Assembly (NCBI GenBank): GCA_018812885.1
Contig: JAHJCW010000323.1
Location: forward strand, 1 to 7,023
DNA from: a bacterium
Lineage (GTDB): Bacteria; Fidelibacterota; Marinisomatia; Marinisomatales; JAHJCW01
DNA length: 7,023 bases
Direction of reading: 5' to 3'
The notes beneath the pieces are model-generated. The model saw only the letters and a list, made by a program, of their open reading frames with translations, was not told the origin of the DNA and ran no database searches. Positions 1 through 5,132 of the stretch are shown piece by piece. Within the stretch, counting starts at the first letter, position 1; the number at the start of each line of letters is the position of its first letter. A program made the translations under genes and the position numbers.

Positions 1-1
1 A

Positions 2-97
2 CATCCATATTATTTCAAAAATCCCGATAATTCTGTTGATCCATGGGAATTGGGAAAAATTGATGAATTGTATCCACCACCAACCATACCACGTTAA
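2..97 (+). CDS. 3' end of an unidentified protein-coding gene
   Basis: An open frame enters from the left edge and stops at TAA 95-97, giving 31 residues ending in a proline-rich tail (IDELYPPPTIPR). The segment is rich in Tyr, Asp and Pro and has no membrane segment. The codon choice looks like that of the genes that follow, and the frame is uninterrupted, so I read it as a genuine C-terminus. I do not recognise the family. Only 36 bases separate its stop from the SAHH-like start at 134 and I see no terminator between them, so it may be the preceding member of the same operon. The function cannot be given from this fragment. Confidence 0.55.
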   Translation, partial: HPYYFKNPDNSVDPWELGKIDELYPPPTIPR

Positions 98-133
98 CAA
101 AATATTTAGCAGTTAAGTATTAGGATTCATAAT

Positions 134-1357
134 ATGCAATATGATATCAGTGATATTACTTTAGCTCAAGCCGGACAAGAAAAAATAGAATGGGTTTCAA
201 AATGGATGAAAGTTGTTAATGGCTTGTATGAAAAATTTAAAAATGATGGTGTATTTTCTGGAAAAAAGATTGCAATCTGCATTCACCTAGAGGCGAAAAC
301 TGCATATTTAGCGTTAACTATTCAACGATTGGGTGCTGAAGTATGGATAACAAGTAGCAATCCACTATCAACAAAAGATGACGTTTGTGCTACACTAGTA
401 AAAAATGGTATTCATGTATTTGCAAAACATGGAGTTTCTAAAGAAGAGTATGCTGGATTTGTAAGAACAATTGTTGAGTCTAAACCTGATATTGTTGTTG
501 ATGACGGTGGTGACATCTGCGAATATCTTCACCAATATCCAAAGTATGCTGTAAATTTAAAAGGAATTTGTGAAGAAACAACTTCTGGTGTAAATCGCCT
601 TAAAGAACTTGAAAAAAAAGGCAAATTAAGATATCCGGCAATTGGCATTAATGATGCTCAATCAAAATACTTATTCGATAATCGTTATGGGACTGGGCAA
701 TCAACCTGGACAGCAATTACTCACTTGACTAATATGAGTGTTGCGGGAAAAGTAGTTGTAATAGTTGGATATGGATGGGTGGGACGTGGTGTTGCACTTC
801 GGGCATTAGGAATGGGTGCTGAAGTTATTGTTACTGAAATTGATCCATGGAAGGGACTAGAAGCCCGGATGGATGGATATAGAGTAATGCCAATCAATAA
901 AGCAGCAGCATTGGGTGATATATTTATAACAGCAACTGGCGAGCGTATGGTCATTCGGACTGAACACATGAAGAATATGAAAGATGGAGCATTTTTGGCA
1001 AATGCCGGTCATTTCGATTATGAAATAGATGTCCCTGGATTAAAAGAAATTTCAAAAATAGCTACACACGTTCGAGAAGAAATCGATGAATACATTATTA
1101 AAAAGAATAAAAAAATTTACCTTCTTGCCCAAGGAGGGATAATTAACATAGCTGGTGGATTTGGACATCCTATCGAGATATTAGACTTATCCTTTGCCTT
1201 GCAGCTAGCAAGTATTCATTATATACTCTCAACAACAGATCTAGAGCCGAAATTCTATTGTGTCCCCAAAGATATAGATGAAATGATTGTGAGAGAACGT
1301 CTGAAAGTCGATGGAATTGAAATTGACAAGGATAATCGTTATAAATACAGCATATAA
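134..1357 (+). CDS. ahcY: S-adenosylhomocysteine hydrolase-like enzyme, short Thermotoga/archaeal type; possibly S-inosylhomocysteine hydrolase
   Basis: This cytosolic NAD-dependent enzyme (407 aa) cleaves S-adenosyl- (or S-inosyl-) homocysteine to homocysteine and a nucleoside, relieving product inhibition of SAM methyltransferases. Visible family marks are the substrate-domain motif around His51, the DDGGD segment 123-127, the EETTSG segment 147-152, Lys178, Asp182 and Asn183 (human Lys186, Asp190, Asn191), and a Rossmann GYGWVGRG at 212-219 followed by the acidic TEID 234-237. The NAGHF segment 290-294 and GHP 344-346 complete the set. The Cys of human SAHH (Cys195) is Thr187 here. The C-terminus ends near residue 407 without the FKPDHYRY-type tail of the long form, as in the Thermotoga maritima protein. 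Residues Glu53 and Lys55 replace the adenine-reading Thr57 and Glu59 of human SAHH, so the purine specificity is uncertain. The start is the ATG at 134, with AGGA at 122-125. The stop is a tandem TAA TAG, 12 bases before the transporter. The family is certain; the exact substrate is not. Confidence 0.93.
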   Translation: MQYDISDITLAQAGQEKIEWVSKWMKVVNGLYEKFKNDGVFSGKKIAICIHLEAKTAYLALTIQRLGAEVWITSSNPLSTKDDVCATLVKNGIHVFAKHGVSKEEYAGFVRTIVESKPDIVVDDGGDICEYLHQYPKYAVNLKGICEETTSGVNRLKELEKKGKLRYPAIGINDAQSKYLFDNRYGTGQSTWTAITHLTNMSVAGKVVVIVGYGWVGRGVALRALGMGAEVIVTEIDPWKGLEARMDGYRVMPINKAAALGDIFITATGERMVIRTEHMKNMKDGAFLANAGHFDYEIDVPGLKEISKIATHVREEIDEYIIKKNKKIYLLAQGGIINIAGGFGHPIEILDLSFALQLASIHYILSTTDLEPKFYCVPKDIDEMIVRERLKVDGIEIDKDNRYKYSI

Positions 1358-1369
1358 TAGGAGCCATAG

Positions 1370-2668
1370 ATGCGCATAACTAGTATAGTTGGATACGTCA
1401 CACTTTTATTCCTTGCATGGTTAATCTCTACCAATCGAAAGAATATTAACTGGCGCGTTATCACCTGGGGAGCAGCAATTCAAATCATATTTGCTGGCTT
1501 CCTCTTTCTGTTTCCGGCCGGAGCAAAACTGTTTATGTTTATTAATCGTGTAGTATTAGCCGTGTTGGACTCAGCAATGGCAGGAACGAAATTTGTGTTC
1601 GGTAGATTGGCATTAGGTCCCGGGACAATCGGCATTGCAGGAGAGACATCATTAGGCTATTTTTTAGCATTTCAAGCCTTACCAACAATTGTATTTTTTG
1701 CAGCATTAGTTGCGCTTCTATACTACTTTGGGATTATGAACAAAATAATCCAATTTTTTTCATATATTTTTTCAAAATTAATGCGGATCAGTGGTGCTGA
1801 ATCATGTAGTGCCGCTTCAAATATTTTTGTAGGTGTGGAATCTGCACTCGTTGTAAAACCTTATATAGGAAAGATGACGCGATCGGAGTTAAATACTGTC
1901 TTGACATGTGGGATGGCCACTATTGCGTCTAGTATGATGGCAGTATACATTTTTATACTTAAAGATCAATTTCCAACAATTGCTGGACATTTGGTATCAG
2001 CCTCAATAATGAATGTTCCAGCTGCAATTATAATCTCAAAATTACTTGTCCCAGAAGACGGAATCCCAAAAACATTAGGAATGAGCATAAAACCGTTTTA
2101 TGAAAAAGAAACTAATATGTTTGAAGCAATTATCGCAGGAGCAAATTCTGGAATTAGATTACTTGTTGGAATAGTTGCGCTTTTATTAGCGATCCTTGGT
2201 TTAGTAGAATTATTGGACAAAATAGTTGGCTTATTAGGTGGAAACATAAATAACATCCTTAACATTAACATAGATTGGAGTCTTAAGGGGCTATTAGGAT
2301 ATTTATTTTACCCATTTACTTTACTCATCGGTGTTCCATTGAGTGAAGCAGGGCATATTGCTAGAATAATTGGTGAAAGAAGTGTTCTTACTGAAGTAAC
2401 AGCCTTCCAGGATCTTGCCATATTAATTAATTCGGGTGTAACCTTATCACCGAGATCGATTGTTATCACAACCTATGCCCTGACAGGATTTGCTCATGTT
2501 GCATCAATTGCGATTTTTGTTGGTGGAATTTCAGCGATTGTACCTGAAAGAATGAAAGATCTAACAAAACTAGGGTTCAAGGCTCTAATTGGAGCAACAA
2601 TAGCTAATTTATTAACTGCAAGCGTAGCAGGTATATTTTATACCAATTCGTCAATTTTAATAAATTAA
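1370..2668 (+). CDS. nupC: CNT-family (NupC-like) concentrative nucleoside transporter, with an altered binding motif
   Basis: This inner-membrane symporter (432 aa) is expected to import a nucleoside or related compound with Na+ or H+. It aligns along its full length with Vibrio cholerae CNT as I recall that sequence: an N-terminal helix pair (about 5-50), the LPTIVFFAALVALLYYFG segment 104-121, GAESCSAASNIFVG 142-155, MTRSEL 169-174, GVPLSEA 321-327, and TGFAHVASIAIFVGG 372-386. The Na+-site Asn (N151) and the ribose-contact Glu (E326) and Ser (S379) are kept. The hairpin motif GQTEAPL is GVESAL here (155-160), one residue shorter, and the ribose-contact Asn is His376. Specificity may therefore differ from the pyrimidine nucleoside carriers. 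The ribosome binding site TAGGAG (1358-1363) overlaps the second stop of the preceding gene, 6 bases before ATG. It is followed 2 bases later by adenosine deaminase, which suggests a purine nucleoside substrate (inference). Confidence 0.9.
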   Translation: MRITSIVGYVTLLFLAWLISTNRKNINWRVITWGAAIQIIFAGFLFLFPAGAKLFMFINRVVLAVLDSAMAGTKFVFGRLALGPGTIGIAGETSLGYFLAFQALPTIVFFAALVALLYYFGIMNKIIQFFSYIFSKLMRISGAESCSAASNIFVGVESALVVKPYIGKMTRSELNTVLTCGMATIASSMMAVYIFILKDQFPTIAGHLVSASIMNVPAAIIISKLLVPEDGIPKTLGMSIKPFYEKETNMFEAIIAGANSGIRLLVGIVALLLAILGLVELLDKIVGLLGGNINNILNINIDWSLKGLLGYLFYPFTLLIGVPLSEAGHIARIIGERSVLTEVTAFQDLAILINSGVTLSPRSIVITTYALTGFAHVASIAIFVGGISAIVPERMKDLTKLGFKALIGATIANLLTASVAGIFYTNSSILIN

Positions 2669-2670
2669 TA

Positions 2671-3705
2671 ATGAATCCCCGGCAATACTTTGAAAAAATG
2701 CCGAAAGTAGAATTACATCTACATTTAGATGGTGCATTCACCTTAGAATTCCTTTTTGAACTGATAAAAAAATATGGTGGTGATTCAAAAATTCAAAGTA
2801 CCGCAGATTTAAAAAATTGGTTTTTATTTAAAGATTTTTCTCATTTTATAGAATCATGGTTTTGGAAAAACCAGTTTTTTAGAGAACCAATTGATTTTGA
2901 GGAATCGGTATATCAAACCTTAAAAGAATTATCTCATCAAAATATTATTTACCTTGAAGCTTTCTTTTCCCCCTGGGATTATAAAAAGACAGGCATTAAT
3001 CCTTCTGATATTGCATATGCCAATATCAATGCTATTAGAAGGGCTGAGAGTGATTTTGGAATAAAATGTCGATTGATAGCAGATATTACAAGAGACCATG
3101 GGCATGAAAATGCATTAGACCGTTTAAATGAGATAACACAATTCTTAGGTGATGAACTGATTGGTATCGGCTTAGGAGGTAGTGAACAGAAATATCCAGC
3201 CAATCTTTTTAAAGAAGTGTTTTTAGAAGCAAAGAGACGTGGTTTTCATCGTGTAGCTCATGCAGGGGAAGTGGGCGGATCTGACTCGGTTTGGTCAGCA
3301 ATTAGAGATCTGAAGGTTGAACGTATTGGACATGGAGTGCGATCAGTTGAAGATACAAAGCTGGTTGAATACTTGCAAGCGACACAAATACCACTTGAAG
3401 TGTGCATAGTAAGTAATATTAAAACTGGTGTGTATTCTAATTATTCAGATCATCCTTTTCCAAAATTATATTCTAAAGGATTATCACTGACAGTTAATTC
3501 TGATGATCCTACGATGTTTGGATCAACTTTAGCCGAAGAGTACTCAATATTATATAATGAATATGGTTTTGCTCTTTCTGATATTAGTCAAATCCAGAAC
3601 AATTCAGTAGAGTCGTCTTTTGCTTCAGCAGATGAAAAAAATACATTTAAGAAAATGATGAATAGTTTTTGGATTAATAATAAAATGTTAATTGAAATTG
3701 ATTAA
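2671..3705 (+). CDS. add: adenosine deaminase
   Basis: This zinc-dependent cytosolic enzyme (344 aa) deaminates adenosine to inosine. All catalytic signatures of the ADA family are present: the N-terminal ELHLHLDG with zinc ligands His16 and His18, the HAGE motif with His197 and Glu200, ERIGHG with His221, and NSDDP with Asp278 and Asp279. The substrate loop is GIGLGGSE (165-172), where classical ADA has GIDLAGDE. HAGEVGG and IGHG favour adenosine deaminase over adenine deaminase, which usually shows HAGEEGP and IDHG. The length is normal. The ATG lies 2 bases after the transporter stop inside a TAATAATGA cluster, and no Shine-Dalgarno is visible, so translation probably depends on ribosomes finishing the gene before. 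A later Met10 (2698) also lacks a good site and would leave very little ahead of the HxH motif. Deamination of SAH itself, known for some deaminases, is a possible alternative role. Confidence 0.93.
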   Translation: MNPRQYFEKMPKVELHLHLDGAFTLEFLFELIKKYGGDSKIQSTADLKNWFLFKDFSHFIESWFWKNQFFREPIDFEESVYQTLKELSHQNIIYLEAFFSPWDYKKTGINPSDIAYANINAIRRAESDFGIKCRLIADITRDHGHENALDRLNEITQFLGDELIGIGLGGSEQKYPANLFKEVFLEAKRRGFHRVAHAGEVGGSDSVWSAIRDLKVERIGHGVRSVEDTKLVEYLQATQIPLEVCIVSNIKTGVYSNYSDHPFPKLYSKGLSLTVNSDDPTMFGSTLAEEYSILYNEYGFALSDISQIQNNSVESSFASADEKNTFKKMMNSFWINNKMLIEID

Positions 3706-3725
3706 TTTTAAATAAAGGAGTTGAA

Positions 3726-4646
3726 ATGATTGGAGCAATATTATTAACTATTATTTCCGGGGTAGGTTTTGGATTAATCGGCATTATGTTTCGGCTAGGA
3801 CAAAACCGGAATGTGATACCAATTCATATCTCTATGTGTATGGGTATCGCTGGAGCGATCTTCTTTGGAGTTCAGGTTAATTGGGAACAATTTTTTCATT
3901 TGCCATTACTAGTGGTTCTTTTACCGATTGTTTCATCATTCGGAAATCTGGCTTCTATGCACTTTACAAAAGTTAGTCTTTCCAAAGGACCCCTATCTCC
4001 ATTATGGAGTGCGATGAACCTGACATTTTTAACTGTTGTGATTTATTCATCAATTATTTTTTCTGAAGCAATTTTGCCATTCCAGTTTGCAGCATTAGGG
4101 ACAGGTATTTTATGTGTTGTTTTTGCATCAAATTTAGGAAATAAGCAGAAAAGTGATGATAAAAATCCTTCTCGTTCAATGAAAGATAAATTAATTTATG
4201 CTGGTGCTTTGCTGATTGTTCTGCTAGGTAATAGTACAGCATTTATTATTATTAAAGATCTCGGCACGCGTACAATTGCTCATGGTATTAATACTACCTA
4301 TTTAATAGAATTCCGGTCTTCGATCTTTTTTCTGATGTACCTGAGTATGGCGTTAACCTGTTTTGTACTAGTGGTCATTCAAAAAGCAAAACCTAATAGC
4401 ATTGGCGACTTGATTAAAATTGGTTCGGTTGCTGCGTTTGGTTCAATTGTTGGTATGTTACTGCTGGGTTATGCTGTTGCATTACCTGCAGCATTGATTT
4501 TTACAATAAATGGAATGGTCAGTATTCTTGTAGGAGTAACGGTATCAGTAATTGCTTTTGGAGAGAAACGAACAAAGGTCTGGTACGGCACAGTTGGATT
4601 TGGAATTCTGACTGTAATACTTATCAATTTAGATCAACTTTTATAG
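3726..4646 (+). CDS. EamA/DMT-superfamily ten-helix transporter, substrate unknown
   Basis: This integral inner-membrane protein (306 aa) has about ten hydrophobic segments (near 2-21, 33-50, 60-80, 91-113, 117-136, 156-178, 196-219, 230-252, 255-278, 286-302). A hydrophilic linker at about 137-155 separates two halves. Each half ends in the EamA pattern of an acidic residue followed by a Gly-rich helix: FSEAILPFQFAALGTG (112-127) and FGEKRTKVWYGTVGFG (278-293). This is the duplicated five-helix design of the drug/metabolite transporter superfamily, whose members mostly export small metabolites and sometimes import them. A strong AAAGGAG at 3714-3720, 5 bases before ATG, fixes the start. It is the last gene of the operon, 20 bases after adenosine deaminase, and ends in tandem TAG TAA before two hairpins. 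Its position suggests traffic of a purine or homocysteine-related product, but nothing in the sequence fixes the substrate. Confidence 0.82.
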   Translation: MIGAILLTIISGVGFGLIGIMFRLGQNRNVIPIHISMCMGIAGAIFFGVQVNWEQFFHLPLLVVLLPIVSSFGNLASMHFTKVSLSKGPLSPLWSAMNLTFLTVVIYSSIIFSEAILPFQFAALGTGILCVVFASNLGNKQKSDDKNPSRSMKDKLIYAGALLIVLLGNSTAFIIIKDLGTRTIAHGINTTYLIEFRSSIFFLMYLSMALTCFVLVVIQKAKPNSIGDLIKIGSVAAFGSIVGMLLLGYAVALPAALIFTINGMVSILVGVTVSVIAFGEKRTKVWYGTVGFGILTVILINLDQLL

Positions 4647-4647
4647 T

Positions 4648-4664
4648 AAACAGAGACTGTTTTT
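4648..4664 (+). terminator. small hairpin with T-tract at the end of the nucleoside operon
   Basis: AAACAG (4648-4653) pairs with CTGTTT (4657-4662) around the loop AGA, and the T-run continues to 4664. It starts one base after the DMT stop codon. The stem is only 6 bp and AT-rich at the base, so alone it would be a weak intrinsic terminator. It sits directly before a second hairpin. Confidence 0.4.
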
Positions 4665-4666
4665 AA

Positions 4667-4695
4667 GAATGGGACACTTTTACTATGTCCCTTTC
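4667..4695 (+). terminator. second hairpin after the nucleoside operon
   Basis: GGGACA (4671-4676) pairs perfectly with TGTCCC (4686-4691) around a 9-base loop. After one T:T mismatch, GAA (4667-4669) pairs with TTC (4693-4695). Only a short T-rich stretch (TTTCATT) follows, so it is either a moderate terminator acting in tandem with the hairpin at 4648-4664 or a 3'-end stabilising structure. Confidence 0.5.
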
Positions 4696-4705
4696 ATTGG
4701 CAGGT

Positions 4706-4726
4706 TTACTACGTTATTACTACGTT
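4706..4726. repeat. two tandem copies of TTACTACGTT, 11-bp period
   Basis: TTACTACGTT occurs at 4706-4715 and again at 4717-4726, separated by a single A. It lies about 35 bases before the Met-tRNA fragment. It could be a slippage duplication, a pair of protein-binding half sites (for example arm sites of an integrase), or chance; two copies do not decide. Confidence 0.5.
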
Positions 4727-4759
4727 GTACCTATAAGTCTTGATATTGTTGACCGTTAG

Positions 4760-4808
4760 TTGAGCTCATAACCCAAAGGTCGCAGGTTCGAATCCTATCC
4801 CCGCTACA
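4760..4808 (+). pseudogene. 3' half of a Met(CAT) tRNA, probably initiator tRNA, decayed
   Basis: From 4760 the sequence follows tRNA order: anticodon stem 5' strand (4760-4764), loop CTCATAA with anticodon CAT (4767-4769), 3' stem CCCAA (4772-4776), variable AGGTC, T-stem GCAGG, T-loop TTCGAAT (4787-4793), then acceptor 3' strand CCCCGCT (4799-4805), discriminator A and CA. The CCC side of the anticodon stem suggests initiator tRNA, but the partner GGG reads GAG, giving an A-C mismatch. The T-stem 3' strand CCTAT leaves a C-A mismatch. The required 5' acceptor strand (AGCGGGG-like) and a D-arm are absent upstream; only scattered D-arm-like bases remain (4745-4759). It cannot fold as a full tRNA, so I call it a 3' fragment such as an attachment-site remnant. 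Confidence 0.75.
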
Positions 4809-4845
4809 AAAAGTCCTTCAGTAATTGGAGGAATTTTCTTTTTGT
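4806..4845 (+). terminator. bulged hairpin with T-tract behind the tRNA-Met fragment
   Basis: ACAAAAAG (4806-4813) pairs with CTTTTTGT (4838-4845). Inside it TCCTTCA (4814-4820) pairs with TGGAGGA (4826-4832) with one T-G wobble, around the loop GTAAT. ATTTT (4833-4837) bulges on the right. The A-tract, GC-containing stem and T-tract order is that of an intrinsic terminator, and it starts at the tRNA discriminator base, as expected for the terminator of a tRNA gene. It suggests the fragment kept the original downstream flank. Confidence 0.65.
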
Positions 4846-4946
4846 GCATGTAATTATTACTTACAGATTCAGGATGCCAAAATTCATAACTGCCAGTAAA
4901 ATATTTTATAAATAAATCTACGGAAATAGTTATTATTAAAATTATT

Positions 4947-4980
4947 CAAGAGGACATTGGTTCGATCCCGTCTGGCTCCA
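4947..4980 (+). pseudogene. 3' end of a tRNA-Ala, decayed
   Basis: The segment contains a T-loop TTCGATC (4961-4967), 3' T-stem CCGTC, acceptor 3' strand TGGCTCC (4973-4979) and discriminator A (4980). The T at position 70 of the acceptor, opposite the expected G3, matches the G3-U70 pair that marks alanine tRNAs, and I recognise the overall string as tRNA-Ala-like. The 5' side of the T-stem (ATTGG) no longer pairs well with CCGTC. No anticodon arm, D-arm or 5' acceptor strand (GGGGCCA-like) can be found in the AT-rich DNA before it. No terminator follows. It is therefore a tRNA 3' remnant, shorter and more worn than the Met fragment. Confidence 0.68.
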
Positions 4981-4985
4981 TATGA

Positions 4986-4998
4986 CAATTTAAAATTG
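4986..4998. repeat. short AT-rich palindrome
   Basis: CAATTT (4986-4991) and AAATTG (4993-4998) form an inverted repeat around one A. It lies about 100 bases before the UMF1 promoter. It could be an operator half-site pair, but AT-rich DNA produces such palindromes by chance. Confidence 0.2.
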
Positions 4999-5099
4999 AA
5001 GATTGATTCTTTACTATTTTAAATAATTCAATATCATTATTCCCTACCTATATATTTTGTTGAATATCCTCAAATTCGTATTAAATTTCCTTAACATTT

Positions 5100-5105
5100 T
5101 ATAAT
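5100..5105 (+). promoter_or_regulatory. -10 box of the putative UMF1 gene promoter
   Basis: A perfect TATAAT stands 27 bases before the GTG start, placing transcription start near 5112 and a leader of about 20 bases containing the ribosome binding site. No good TTGACA-like -35 is seen at the normal distance (5077-5082 reads CGTATT), so the promoter may be weak, activator-dependent, or use another sigma factor. The tRNA debris and terminators upstream make an own promoter here likely. Confidence 0.45.
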
Positions 5106-5123
5106 GTACAATTAAACCAAACC

Positions 5124-5129
5124 GGAGGA
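5124..5129 (+). promoter_or_regulatory. ribosome binding site fixing the GTG start at 5133
   Basis: GGAGGA lies 3 to 4 bases before GTG 5133. It decides for the GTG start, which also yields the N-terminus expected for the family just before the WGWGLYDWANSAF motif; there is no ATG nearby upstream in frame. Confidence 0.75.
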
Positions 5130-5132
5130 ACA

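Larger units (their letters stand above)
4647..5132. other. 486-base gene-free spacer with tRNA fragments
   Basis: This gap separates the nucleoside operon from the UMF1 permease gene. In order it holds two hairpins (4648-4695), an 11-bp tandem duplication (4706-4726), a Met(CAT)-type tRNA 3' half (4760-4808), a bulged hairpin with T-tract (4806-4845), about 100 bases of AT-rich DNA in which I see nothing (4846-4946), a tRNA-Ala 3' end (4947-4980), a small palindrome (4986-4998), more AT-rich DNA, and a TATAAT box (5100-5105). I found no convincing reading frame on the + strand; the − strand was scanned less closely. Confidence 0.7.

Noticed and set aside
2671..3705. Adenine deaminase instead of adenosine deaminase
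   Set aside because: The motifs HAGEVGG and IGHG fit adenosine deaminases; adenine deaminases usually show HAGEEGP and IDHG.
4874..4915. 13-residue reading frame starting ATG 4874
   Set aside because: Too short, no proper ribosome binding site, AT-rich random-looking peptide ending in TAA.
4760..4980. The tRNA pieces as a split, permuted or intron-containing tRNA
   Set aside because: No matching 5' halves (AGCGGGG-like or GGGGCCA-like acceptor strands, D-arms) occur anywhere near, the pieces belong to different tRNAs, and stem pairs are broken.
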